From NCBI GenBank assembly GCA_040219085.1, contig JAVJTC010000002.1:62001-126000 (forward strand): a stretch of DNA of 64,000 nucleotides, given 5' to 3'. A program made the position numbers and the translations under genes. Positions 50,625 through 58,776 of the stretch are shown here, one piece after another (position 1 is the stretch's first letter; each line of letters begins with the position of its first letter). The notes below the pieces were generated by a model. That model was not told the DNA's origin. It did no database searches and was given only the letters and a program-made list of their open reading frames with translations. The stretch comes from Acidimicrobiales bacterium (GTDB lineage: Bacteria > Actinomycetota > Acidimicrobiia > Acidimicrobiales > JAVJTC01).

Positions 50625-51796
50625 CAGACGGTCCGGAGCCAGGCGATCGGTTGGCTCGGGGTGACCCGCTCGTCGGCGAGGGCGAGGTAGCCCATCAACT
50701 CGCCGGCGAACGGTGACCGGACCTCGGTTCCCGCCACATGGCCGATGATCCTGCCGGCTGCGATGACGGATCCGTCGGGGCAGTCGTCGACGGGGGTGAA
50801 CACTCCGCCGCAGGGACTCACCACGAGGCGTTCGGTCGCATGGAGCATCTCGCCCTCGTGGTGGCGGGCGTCGTGGGGGGTGCCGCCGATCGCCTCGAGG
50901 AGCGCGTCGATGTCGGCCGGCGCGTTGACACTGAGGCTCGTCATTTCCCGTGCGGCCCGCTTGGCCATGCCGCGCAACGCCCCGCCCGGTCCGAGTTCGA
51001 CCAGGGTGGAGAACCCGTCGTCGGCGAGGCGGTGGATGGTGTGACGCCAGCGCACGGGGCTCACGAGTTGCCGTGCGAGGAGATCGGACCACTCGGCCAC
51101 GCCCTGGTACGGCGAGGCGTCGACGTTCGCATAGACGGGATGGTCGGGCTCTCGGAAATCGGTGATGGCGAGTGCCTTGGCGAGGCGGTCCGACGCGGGT
51201 TGCATGAACGGCGTGTGGAAGGCGCCGCCCACCTGCAGCGAGACGACGCGCTTGGCGCCGCGCTCGCGTGCGATGCGGCCCGCGGCCTCGACGTCGTCGG
51301 GGTCGCCGGCGACGACGACCTGTCCGGGAGCGTTGTAGTTGGCGACCCAGACCTCGCCTTCAGCGCTGTCGCAGGCGTCTTCCACGTGCCTGTCGTCGGC
51401 GCCGAGAATCGCAGCCATCGTGCCGGTGCGCTCGTCGGCGGCCATCTGCATCGCCTCGCCGCGTTCGGCGACGAGGCGCACGCCGTCGGCGTAGTCGAGA
51501 ACGCCGGCTGCGGTCAGAGCGGTGTACTCGCCGAGGCTGTGCCCGGCGTGTGCGTTCGCGGTCACACCGGTACGTGTGACCGCGTCGAATACGACCATCG
51601 ACGTGACGAAAGTCGCCAGCTGTGCGTTGCGGGTCTCGGTGAGTTCCTCGATGTCCGCCTCCAGCAGGAGACGGCCGATGTCACGGCCGCACGCCTCTGA
51701 GGCCTCGTCGACCAGTTCCCAGGACGGATGGTTGCGCCAGGGCGCTCCCATGCCGGGCGCCTGGGACCCCTGGCCGGGGTAGGTGTAGGCGATCAT
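50624..51796 (-). CDS. fabD: Malonyl-CoA:ACP transacylase FabD with extra C-terminal biotinyl-like domain
   Basis: The transacylase domain (1-305) has YPGQGSQAPGM, the nucleophile in GHSLGEY (Ser 87), and the His in GGAFHTPFM (His 194). The protein has 390 residues, about 80 more than usual FabD. The added part (about 320-390) reads AAGRIIGHVAGTEVRSPFAG and LALADERVTPSQPIAWL, the pattern of a biotinyl/lipoyl barrel-sandwich domain, but it lacks the MKM lysine. It thus cannot carry biotin in the normal way. It may bind ACP or a carboxylase partner (inference). It is the first gene of the fab operon. Confidence 0.93.
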   Translation of the reverse strand: MIAYTYPGQGSQAPGMGAPWRNHPSWELVDEASEACGRDIGRLLLEADIEELTETRNAQLATFVTSMVVFDAVTRTGVTANAHAGHSLGEYTALTAAGVLDYADGVRLVAERGEAMQMAADERTGTMAAILGADDRHVEDACDSAEGEVWVANYNAPGQVVVAGDPDDVEAAGRIARERGAKRVVSLQVGGAFHTPFMQPASDRLAKALAITDFREPDHPVYANVDASPYQGVAEWSDLLARQLVSPVRWRHTIHRLADDGFSTLVELGPGGALRGMAKRAAREMTSLSVNAPADIDALLEAIGGTPHDARHHEGEMLHATERLVVSPCGGVFTPVDDCPDGSVIAAGRIIGHVAGTEVRSPFAGELMGYLALADERVTPSQPIAWLRTV

Positions 51797-51982
51797 CGCT
51801 GCTGAGGTACTCCCATGGGGACTCGGTCGGGGGTCTGACTCGTCTCGGCGTGTGGAGGTTTCACGGCGGCACCACCGAGGTTACGACGAAACGCGAGAGC
51901 GCGGGTGATGGCGGCGACGAGGCGCACGCCGGTGCGCCGTGGCGCGGCCGCCGACCACTCGGGAAGCTGCACTGGGCCACGC

Positions 51983-51988
51983 TAGGAT
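51983..51988 (+). promoter_or_regulatory. -10 box of tRNA-Leu
   Basis: TAGGAT lies 16 bp before the mature tRNA 5' end. The 208-bp gap between fabD and the tRNA shows no convincing gene. TAACCT on the minus strand (51878-51883) is a possible -10 for fabD. Confidence 0.45.
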
Positions 51989-52004
51989 CTGGCGGCTGTT
52001 CGTT

Positions 52005-52091
52005 GCCCGGGTGGCGGAACTGGCAGACGCGGAGGACTCAAAATCCTCTGCCCGAAAGGGCGTGCGGGTTCGAGTCCCGCCCCGGGCACCA
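52005..52091 (+). tRNA. tRNA-Leu (anticodon CAA)
   Basis: The 7-bp acceptor stem GCCCGGG/CCCGGGC, the D arm, the GAGGA/TCCTC anticodon stem with loop CTCAAAA, a long variable arm (GCCCGAAAGGGC) and the T arm with TTCGAGT are all intact. The anticodon CAA (52039-52041) reads UUG. The long variable arm confirms a class II tRNA. CCA is encoded (52089-52091). Confidence 0.97.
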
Positions 52092-52108
52092 GCTGTCGGT
52101 CCGCCCTG

Positions 52109-52693
52109 TCAGGTGGCCGTCGACACAACCTGCGCGATCAGGGCTGCGACGACGCCGAGAACCAGGAACAGGTACGACAGTTTCAGATACCGGAACTTGC
52201 CGTGCAGCAGGTAGTAGGACTGCTGGTAGATGTCGGTGGTGATCATCTCGTAGAGGGCGTAGTCGTCTTCCAGCGAAGCGGCGAGACGGCTCATGTAGCG
52301 ATCCTTCGTCACGAGCGCCGCGTGGCCGAAGAACAGCGGGTTCCCATCGTCGGGAAAGGCCACGTCGCGGGGCGGAGCGACGCTGTACTTGGGGAACACG
52401 GCGAGGACAGCCATGAACAACGCGAGCGTGACACCGACCGCGAGCGCCCCGATTCCCCATCGCAGGTCCGCGTCGTTCCACTGGGTGGCGCCGATGGACA
52501 ACAGGATCGATGACGTCGTGATGACGATGCTGGCTTTGAGGTCGGCCTGGCCGGTGAGGGTGACGAGGTTCTGCTGGGTCGTGCGCATCACATAGTCGAC
52601 GGAGTGTCGCGGCTCGACGCGACGCATCGGATGCTGGCCCACGTGCGCAGACGCTGTGGCGTGTGCGTCGTGGTCGTCGGCTGTGGTCGGCAC
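52109..52693 (-). CDS. Membrane protein resembling Pycsar effectors (PycTM-like)
   Basis: The 194-residue product has three membrane helices (about 54-69, 80-100 and 168-190). A conserved-looking NLVTLTGQADLKASIVITTS segment enters the first helix, and FFGHAALVTKDRYMSRL plus a helical stretch up to HGKFRYLKLS precede the last. This pattern resembles the Pycsar effector TM family (DUF5706), whose members disturb the membrane on sensing cyclic CMP or UMP. No nucleotide cyclase is next to it, so it would be an orphan or have a housekeeping role. GTG 52693 has GGGAGGA 6 nt upstream. Confidence 0.65.
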   Translation of the reverse strand: MPTTADDHDAHATASAHVGQHPMRRVEPRHSVDYVMRTTQQNLVTLTGQADLKASIVITTSSILLSIGATQWNDADLRWGIGALAVGVTLALFMAVLAVFPKYSVAPPRDVAFPDDGNPLFFGHAALVTKDRYMSRLAASLEDDYALYEMITTDIYQQSYYLLHGKFRYLKLSYLFLVLGVVAALIAQVVSTAT

Positions 52694-52834
52694 CTCGTTC
52701 CTCCCGTGGTCGGGTTCGAGTAGATCCGAGGCGCAGTGTTCCTGCAACGCTGAGGGAGGGGAATCCGTAGTCGCTGCGCCGTTGTTCCCCGCTCGTTCAC
52801 CGCTGGTTAACCGGGAGATCGCCCAAGGCCGGGC

Positions 52835-52840
52835 TAATCT
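52835..52840 (+). promoter_or_regulatory. -10 box of the repeat-protein gene (likely leaderless)
   Basis: TAATCT ends 6 nt before the GTG at 52847. Confidence 0.5.
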
Positions 52841-52846
52841 GCCGCC

Positions 52847-54247
52847 GTGAGCGACGACAACTCGGGTCAGTGGGGGGTCGAGGGCGACTCGGCCCCCGGT
52901 GAAGGTTGGTGGCGGGCCTCCGACGGGCGTTGGTACCCACCCGAGAGTGCTCCCGGCGCAGTGCCGGAGATCCCCACGGCATCTGCGGACCCCGAGCCGC
53001 TCACCCCCTACGCCCCGACCGCCGCCCAACCGGCGGTGACGGGCCCCGTCGAGGGTGGCGACGGCACAGCCGGTGGTGGTTCGAAGCTCAACCCCGTCCT
53101 GTTGATCGTCGTCGGGGTGGTCGTGGTGGGCGCGATCATCGCCGGCATCGTGATCGCCACATCCGGCGGGGACGACGCCGACGAGATCGACATCGCCGAC
53201 GGATCACCAACGCCGACAGCGACGAGCGAAGCGACCCCCGAGCCCAGCGCGGAGGCGACGCCGACCGACACGGTGCCACAGGATCCCACCGCCACCGCTG
53301 AACCGACGGCTGACCCGACCGCGACCACCACGCCGACCCCGGATCCGACGCCGACGGACACGCCCAGCCCGGTCTCGGACAACTGCCGCTACCTGGGCAT
53401 CGACTCGTTCGGCGACATGCAGATCGCGCTCGACGTCACGAGTCCTATCACCGCCGAGACCCTCCTGATCGGCTATCTCGTGCTCGGTCCCGACGGGGAC
53501 GTGCTCGACGAATCCGACGTCTTCGTGGATCTCGTGGCCGAGGGCGAACAGCTGTCGCTGCCGACCGACACGTTCACCGCTGCGCCCACCGGGGTCGGCG
53601 TCGCCGACATCACATGCGAGGTCGGCCCGATCGATTCCGCCGTGCCGTTCTTCGAGGTGTTGCCGTTCCCCCCGGATGCGCAGTGCCGCGTCGCGGGACT
53701 GACCGACTTCGACGACGTCGCGGTCGATCTCGCATTCACCTCGAGTGCGCCGGCTGTCGTCGACGCAACAGCGATCATCGGCCTGTACCTCGACGGGGCC
53801 CGGATCGCGACCGTCACGACGTTCGTAGACCGGCTCCTTCCCGCTGAGTCCATTGCGCTGGCCGTCGAGACGTTCGAGGTGCTCCCCCCGGGCCGGTCAC
53901 CCGAGGATCTCGAATGTGCGCTTCTGGGTGTCACCGACGACGACTTCGAACAGGAATGGTCATCTCCGGTGGCCAGTGACACCTGCATCGTCACCGGCGC
54001 GGACTCCTTCGGTGACGTCCAGGTGGAGCTCGTCGTCACGAACCCGTTCCCGGAGCCGATCGAGCTCGACGTCCTGTATGTGATCCGTGATCCGGAAGGG
54101 GCGCGAGTGTACTCGGTCTACGCGCTGACCGGGTCTGCGGAGGTCGGCGAGACGATCATCGTCGACCACGACAGCTTCTCGGAGCTACCCGCCGGCCTCA
54201 GCGCCCTCGACGTCAGCTGCGAGATTCTCGGGATCCTCCGGTTCTGA
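52847..54247 (+). CDS. Membrane-anchored surface protein with three ~100-residue repeats
   Basis: The 466-residue product starts with GEGWWRASDGRWYPP (19-32), a DUF2510-like motif. One membrane helix is at about 83-104. A Thr-, Pro- and acid-rich linker (110-175) is followed by three repeats, each with a Cys near its start and end: 180/257, 280/357 and 380/458. The repeats begin with forms of C-x-(I/V/L)-x-G-x-(D/T)-x-F-x-D and keep a period of almost exactly 100. The domain is probably outside the cell, with one disulfide per repeat. The function is unknown. The gene is divergent from the PycTM-like gene. Confidence 0.75.
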   Translation: MSDDNSGQWGVEGDSAPGEGWWRASDGRWYPPESAPGAVPEIPTASADPEPLTPYAPTAAQPAVTGPVEGGDGTAGGGSKLNPVLLIVVGVVVVGAIIAGIVIATSGGDDADEIDIADGSPTPTATSEATPEPSAEATPTDTVPQDPTATAEPTADPTATTTPTPDPTPTDTPSPVSDNCRYLGIDSFGDMQIALDVTSPITAETLLIGYLVLGPDGDVLDESDVFVDLVAEGEQLSLPTDTFTAAPTGVGVADITCEVGPIDSAVPFFEVLPFPPDAQCRVAGLTDFDDVAVDLAFTSSAPAVVDATAIIGLYLDGARIATVTTFVDRLLPAESIALAVETFEVLPPGRSPEDLECALLGVTDDDFEQEWSSPVASDTCIVTGADSFGDVQVELVVTNPFPEPIELDVLYVIRDPEGARVYSVYALTGSAEVGETIIVDHDSFSELPAGLSALDVSCEILGILRF

Positions 54248-54290
54248 GTGTCGGAGCCCGGACCGCCCCGACCACCGGTGACACTGCCCT

Positions 54291-54296
54291 TAGACT
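54291..54296 (+). promoter_or_regulatory. -10 box of the coiled-coil/pdtaR pair (likely leaderless)
   Basis: TAGACT ends 6 nt before the ATG at 54303. Confidence 0.5.
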
Positions 54297-54302
54297 GCGG
54301 CG

Positions 54303-54596
54303 ATGTCGCGTGCACTCATCGAGCGTCGTCTCGTGGAGGTCACCGGTCGCCTGAAGCGGCTGCGTGAGGAGTTGAGCGTGGCCGCCGAACAACTCGCGCG
54401 GCTCGCCGACGACGCCGACGACGCGCGGCTGCGCGCACTCGTCTCGGAGACCCCGTTGGCCGATCGTGACCATCGCGACGCGGACCGCCATGCGGAGGCC
54501 ATGCGTCGTCATCACGCCGCTGTCGTCGCGGAGATCCGCGAGCTGGAACGGTCCCAGGACGAGCTGCTCGACCGGCTCACCGCGGGGCCGGCGTGA
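54303..54596 (+). CDS. Small coiled-coil protein before pdtaR
   Basis: The 97-residue protein is charged and helical (RRLVEVTGRLKRLREELSVA, then HHAAVVAEIRELERSQDELL), with no membrane part. It is not recognised. It overlaps pdtaR by 4 bp (GTGA), so the two products are made together and may interact. Confidence 0.7.
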   Translation: MSRALIERRLVEVTGRLKRLREELSVAAEQLARLADDADDARLRALVSETPLADRDHRDADRHAEAMRRHHAAVVAEIRELERSQDELLDRLTAGPA

Positions 54597-55174
54597 ACGG
54601 CGGCCCCCGGCTGGTGATCGCCGAGGACGAGGCGATCATCCGTCTGGACCTGGTCGAGATGCTCTCCGACGAGGGTTACGACGTCGTCGCCGACACCGGC
54701 GACGGGGACGAAGCGATGCGACTCGTACGGGCCCACCGTCCCGACCTGGTGCTCGTCGACATCAAGATGCCCGGACGCGACGGGCTCGACGTCGCCCGGG
54801 AGGTCCACGCCGAGGCCCTGTGCGGTGTGCTCGTGCTGACGGCGTTCTCCCAGCGTGAGCTCGTCGCGGAGGCGACGGCGTCGGGAGCTCTGGCGTATCT
54901 GGTGAAGCCCTTCGAGCGTGCCGAGCTCGTCGCGGCGGTCGAGGTCGCCCTCGCCCGCCACGCCGAGATCGCGAACCTCCTCGGCGAGGCCCGCGAGCTC
55001 ACCGAGCGGCTCGAGACACGCAAGGTCGTCGATCGGGCCAAGGGCCTGTTGATGGACGAACACGGGATGCGTGAGGCGGAAGCCTTCTCGTTCATGCAGA
55101 AGACGGCCATGGCGCAGCGTCGCACGATGCGGGTGGTCGCAGCCGACATCCTCGTCGGCGACCTCCGACCCTAG
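54593..55174 (+). CDS. pdtaR: ANTAR-domain response regulator PdtaR
   Basis: The 193-residue product has a receiver domain (phospho-acceptor Asp 56 in VLVDIKMPGRDG, with Thr and Lys in LTAFSQ and LVKPF) and a C-terminal ANTAR RNA-binding domain (about 125-185; KVVDRAKGLLMDEHGMREAE). In mycobacteria PdtaR pairs with the kinase PdtaS and acts as an antiterminator on target RNAs. No kinase is in the window. Confidence 0.93.
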   Translation: MNGGPRLVIAEDEAIIRLDLVEMLSDEGYDVVADTGDGDEAMRLVRAHRPDLVLVDIKMPGRDGLDVAREVHAEALCGVLVLTAFSQRELVAEATASGALAYLVKPFERAELVAAVEVALARHAEIANLLGEARELTERLETRKVVDRAKGLLMDEHGMREAEAFSFMQKTAMAQRRTMRVVAADILVGDLRP

Positions 55175-55175
55175 A

Positions 55176-55181
55176 TAGGGT
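55176..55181 (+). promoter_or_regulatory. -10 box of polA (likely leaderless)
   Basis: TAGGGT ends 6 nt before the ATG at 55188 and overlaps the region just after the pdtaR stop. Confidence 0.5.
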
Positions 55182-55187
55182 CCGGCC

Positions 55188-57869
55188 ATGGCGCCGGTCA
55201 TGCTCATCGACGGGAACTCACTGACGTACCGCGCCTTCTTCGCGCTGCCGACCGACATGGCGACGGCGAGTGGCCAGGTCACCAACGCCGTCTTCGGGTT
55301 CACCTCGATGCTGATCAACCTGGCGCGTGACCACCGGCCGGACCGGATCGCCGTCGCATTCGATCTGCCCCAGCCCACGTTCCGTCACGAGCGCATCCCC
55401 ACGTACAAGGCCAACCGGTCCGAGGCCCCCGACATCCTCCGTCAGCAGATGGGCCTGGTCCGTCAGGTGATCGGGAGCCTGGGGATTCCGATCCTCGAGC
55501 AGGCCGGGATCGAGGCCGACGACATCATCGCCACGCTCGCGACCCAGGCACGCGACGCGGGACACGAGACCATCGTCGTGACCGGCGACCGCGACGCCTA
55601 CCAACTCGTCGAGGACCCGCTCGTGCGGGTTCTCTACAACAAGCGTGGGGTGTCCGACTACGTCCTCTACGACGAGGCCGGGATCGCCGACCGCACGGGC
55701 GTCGCCCCCGCCGACTACGTGACCTACGCGGCACTGCGCGGCGACAAGTCCGACAACCTGCCCGGTGTGCCCGGCGTGGGGGAGAAGACAGCCGCCAAGC
55801 TCGTCAACGCCTACGGGGACCTCGACGGGATCTTCGCCCATGCCGCGGAACAGACGCCGAAGCTCGCGGAGAACCTCGCGGCCAACGAGGAACAGGCCCG
55901 TCTCAACGCCGAGGTGATGATCCTCATCCGCGACGCCGATCTCGGCGTGACCGTCGATGACCTCGTCGCCGCGGAGATGGACACCGACGAGGTCCGCAAG
56001 CTGTTCGACTTCCTCGAGTTCCGCACCCTCTATGACCGCCTCGGCGACGCGTTCGCAACCGACCTCGGACCGGCGATGGGTTCGCTGACCGTGATCGAGG
56101 CCGAGGTGGAGGTCCTGAGCTCGGCCGCGGAGGCCACCGCCGCGCTGGCGGCACTCGCGTCCGGAGACGGGACCACCGGTGTCGCCGGTGCGTGGCGCGG
56201 CACGCCGGGGCGCTCAGAGCTGGGGGGCGTCGCCTTCGTCCGGTCACCCGCCGACGGCGACGTCGTGTGGGTGCCGGCGGATCTGCTGTCCGACACCGCC
56301 GTCGCGGCAGCGCTCGGTGACCTCGTCGCCGCGGACGGTCGACCGCTGGCCGCGCACGGCGCCAAACCGCTGCTGCGCTCGCTGCTCGAATTCGGGGTCG
56401 ACGTGCGCACGCTCGAGGTCGACACCATGTTGGCCGCCTACCTCCTCGATCCCGCCGAGCAGCGCTACGACCTGCCCGAGCTCCTCGCCCGTCATGCGCG
56501 CTGCGAGCTACCCGACGGCGCCCCTGCGACGGAGGGCCGACTCGATCTCGACGGCGAGGCGGTGGAGGTGCCCACCGCGGCGGGGCGCGAGGCGCTCGGT
56601 GTCGCGCATCTCGTCGACCCGATCCGTGCGGCCCTCGACGCACAGGGGGTCCTGGCTCTCCACGACGACATCGAGATCCCGCTCGTGCGGGTCCTCGCCA
56701 AGATGGAGCACGTCGGTGTGGGCGTCGATGTCGCCGAGCTCGAGGCGCTGCGCGACGGACTCGTCGCCGAATGCGACCGCCTCCGGGCGGCGATCGTCGA
56801 GGACGCCGGTGAGGACTTCAACGTCAACTCCACGAAGCAGCTACGCGAGGTCCTCTTCGACAGGCTGGGGCTCACCCCGCAGAAGAAGACGAAGACCGGA
56901 TACTCGACCGATGCCGCGTCCCTGGAGAAGCTCCGTGGTGAGCACCCGATCATCGAGAACCTCCTCGACTATCGCGAGGTCGAGAAGCTGCGGTCCACCT
57001 ACGGCGAGGGTCTGCTGGCCGAGGTCGGTGAGGGCGACCGGATCAGGGCCACCTTCAACCAGACCGTCGCGCGCACGGGCCGTCTGAGCTCCGACGCGCC
57101 CAACCTGCACAACATCCCTGTGCGCACCGAGACCGGGCGTGCGTTCCGCAGGGCGTTCGTGGCGGCGCCGGGCCACCAGCTCCTCGTCGCCGACTACGAC
57201 CAGATCGAACTCCGCTGCATCGCCCACCTGGCCGAGGACCCCGGGCTGATCACGGCGTTCGAGGCCGGCGACGACATCCACACGGCCACCGCATCGCGGA
57301 TCTTCTCGGTCGACGCGGACGCCGTGACGATCGAGCAGCGTTCGAAGGCGAAGATGGTGTCGTACGGCCTGGCCTACGGCATGGAGGCCTACGGGCTCGG
57401 CCAGCGACTGTCGATCCCCACCGACGAGGCCCAGCAGATTCTCGATGCCTACTTCACGGCGTTCCCGGCGGTCCACGACTACATGGAGCGCACCGTCGAC
57501 CAGGCCCGTGAACGTGGCTACACCGAGACGCTCTTCGGCCGGCGGCGTCAGATCCCCGAGCTCTCGTCGTCGAATTTCCGGATCCGCCAGGCGGGCGAAC
57601 GCCAGGCGATGAACGCGGGGATCCAGGGGCTCGCCGCTGACATCTTCAAGGTCGCCCTCGTGGAGATCGACCGGAGCCTCGACGAGACGGGCCTCGCGAC
57701 GCGTCTGATCCTGCAGGTGCATGACGAGGTGATGTGTGAGGTGCCCGCCGGCGAGGAGGACGCTGCGGCTGATCTCGTCGTCGCGGCGATGACGGGGGCG
57801 TTCGACCTGCGTGTCCCGCTGGCCGTCGAGCCGGCCTTCGGCCCCAACTGGGCCGACGCCAAGTCCTGA
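55188..57869 (+). CDS. polA: DNA polymerase I
   Basis: The 893-residue product has an N-terminal 5' nuclease (MLIDGNSLTYRAFFALP; GVPGVGEKTAAKLV) and a C-terminal polymerase with motif A VADYDQIELRCIAHL, the O helix RSKAKMVSYGLAYGM and motif C QVHDEVMCEV. The central 3'-5' exonuclease fold remains, but its DxE and other metal residues are missing, so proofreading is lost. In the O helix a Tyr takes the place of E. coli Phe 762. It lies beside pdtaR, as in mycobacteria. Confidence 0.96.
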   Translation: MAPVMLIDGNSLTYRAFFALPTDMATASGQVTNAVFGFTSMLINLARDHRPDRIAVAFDLPQPTFRHERIPTYKANRSEAPDILRQQMGLVRQVIGSLGIPILEQAGIEADDIIATLATQARDAGHETIVVTGDRDAYQLVEDPLVRVLYNKRGVSDYVLYDEAGIADRTGVAPADYVTYAALRGDKSDNLPGVPGVGEKTAAKLVNAYGDLDGIFAHAAEQTPKLAENLAANEEQARLNAEVMILIRDADLGVTVDDLVAAEMDTDEVRKLFDFLEFRTLYDRLGDAFATDLGPAMGSLTVIEAEVEVLSSAAEATAALAALASGDGTTGVAGAWRGTPGRSELGGVAFVRSPADGDVVWVPADLLSDTAVAAALGDLVAADGRPLAAHGAKPLLRSLLEFGVDVRTLEVDTMLAAYLLDPAEQRYDLPELLARHARCELPDGAPATEGRLDLDGEAVEVPTAAGREALGVAHLVDPIRAALDAQGVLALHDDIEIPLVRVLAKMEHVGVGVDVAELEALRDGLVAECDRLRAAIVEDAGEDFNVNSTKQLREVLFDRLGLTPQKKTKTGYSTDAASLEKLRGEHPIIENLLDYREVEKLRSTYGEGLLAEVGEGDRIRATFNQTVARTGRLSSDAPNLHNIPVRTETGRAFRRAFVAAPGHQLLVADYDQIELRCIAHLAEDPGLITAFEAGDDIHTATASRIFSVDADAVTIEQRSKAKMVSYGLAYGMEAYGLGQRLSIPTDEAQQILDAYFTAFPAVHDYMERTVDQARERGYTETLFGRRRQIPELSSSNFRIRQAGERQAMNAGIQGLAADIFKVALVEIDRSLDETGLATRLILQVHDEVMCEVPAGEEDAAADLVVAAMTGAFDLRVPLAVEPAFGPNWADAKS

Positions 57870-57882
57870 CGGCGATGAACCG

Positions 57883-58632
57883 ATGACGGGGGGTCACGGC
57901 GAGGGCCACTGGTTCGCCCCCGTGGCCGAGCACCTCGGTGAGGCGTACCTGCGCTACTCGTTCACGAGGGGGACCCGCCAGGAGGTGGACTTCCTCGTCG
58001 AGGTGCTGGAACTCGAACCACCGATGAGAGTGCTCGACGTGGGCTGCGGACCGGGGCGTCACGCCCGGGTTCTGGCCGAACGGGGTTTCGAGGTCGTCGG
58101 CGTCGACATCTCGCCCCGCTTCGTCGAGATCGCCCGGCGCGACGCCCCGCCGGGCCTGACCGTGGTCTGTGCGGACGCCCGCACCATCGACGAGGTCGGT
58201 TCGTTCGATGCGGCGATCTCGCTGTGTCAGGGAGCCTTCGGGATCAGCTCGGCGGCCCAGGTGTCGGCCGACGACGTCATCGCGGGTGACGCGACGATCC
58301 TCACGGCGATGGCGCGCTCGCTGCGCAGGTCCGGACGCCTCGCCGTGTCGGCGTTCTCCGCGTACTTCCAGGTCCGGGACCTCACCGAGGGTCACGGCTT
58401 CGACGCCTCGACCGGAGTGCACCACGAGGAGCCGGAGATGATCGGGCAGGACGGCTCGGTCCGGACGTTCGACCTCTGGACGGCGTGTCTGACCCCACGT
58501 GAACTGCGGCTGCTGGCAGCCGATGCCGGCCTGGCCGTCGACGAGATCTGGTCGGTCACGCCGGGTCGCTACGGTCGGCGTCCGCCGTCGATCGACGAGC
58601 CCGAGTTCCTGCTGACCGCCAGACCGCGCTGA
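57883..58632 (+). CDS. SAM-dependent methyltransferase (class I)
   Basis: The 249-residue product has the SAM-binding loop VLDVGCGPGRHARVLAERG (about 49-67), then VVGVDISPRFVEIARR and DAAISLCQGAFG. It resembles small-molecule methyltransferases of the UbiE/type 11 group. The substrate is not evident. ATG 57883 follows polA by 13 bp; no clear promoter lies between, so it may be co-transcribed. Confidence 0.8.
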   Translation: MTGGHGEGHWFAPVAEHLGEAYLRYSFTRGTRQEVDFLVEVLELEPPMRVLDVGCGPGRHARVLAERGFEVVGVDISPRFVEIARRDAPPGLTVVCADARTIDEVGSFDAAISLCQGAFGISSAAQVSADDVIAGDATILTAMARSLRRSGRLAVSAFSAYFQVRDLTEGHGFDASTGVHHEEPEMIGQDGSVRTFDLWTACLTPRELRLLAADAGLAVDEIWSVTPGRYGRRPPSIDEPEFLLTARPR

Positions 58633-58646
58633 GCATCCGCCGCCCA

Positions 58647-58674
58647 TTGCGTGCAGGCGGGCCGCTGGTAGCAT
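58647..58674 (+). promoter_or_regulatory. Promoter of rpsA
   Basis: TTGCGT (58647-58652) and TAGCAT (58669-58674) are 16 bp apart. The transcript would have a leader of nearly 100 nt, where S1 autoregulation is usual. Confidence 0.55.
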
Positions 58675-58776
58675 CGAAACCCGGTCCGAGGCCGAAGTGG
58701 CCCGTGTCCACCCGACCGATGTCCGGTCCCGAGGTGGGTGACCGTCGTCCCTGTCCGAATCCGAAAACGAGAATCC

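Noticed and set aside
51797-52004. Possible small gene between fabD and tRNA-Leu
   Set aside because: The only frames run through the tRNA or lack a ribosome-binding site and -10 box at a start.
52694-53029. N-terminal extension of the PycTM-like protein to 306 residues
   Set aside because: It would overlap the divergent repeat-protein gene, and GTG 52693 has a strong ribosome-binding site.
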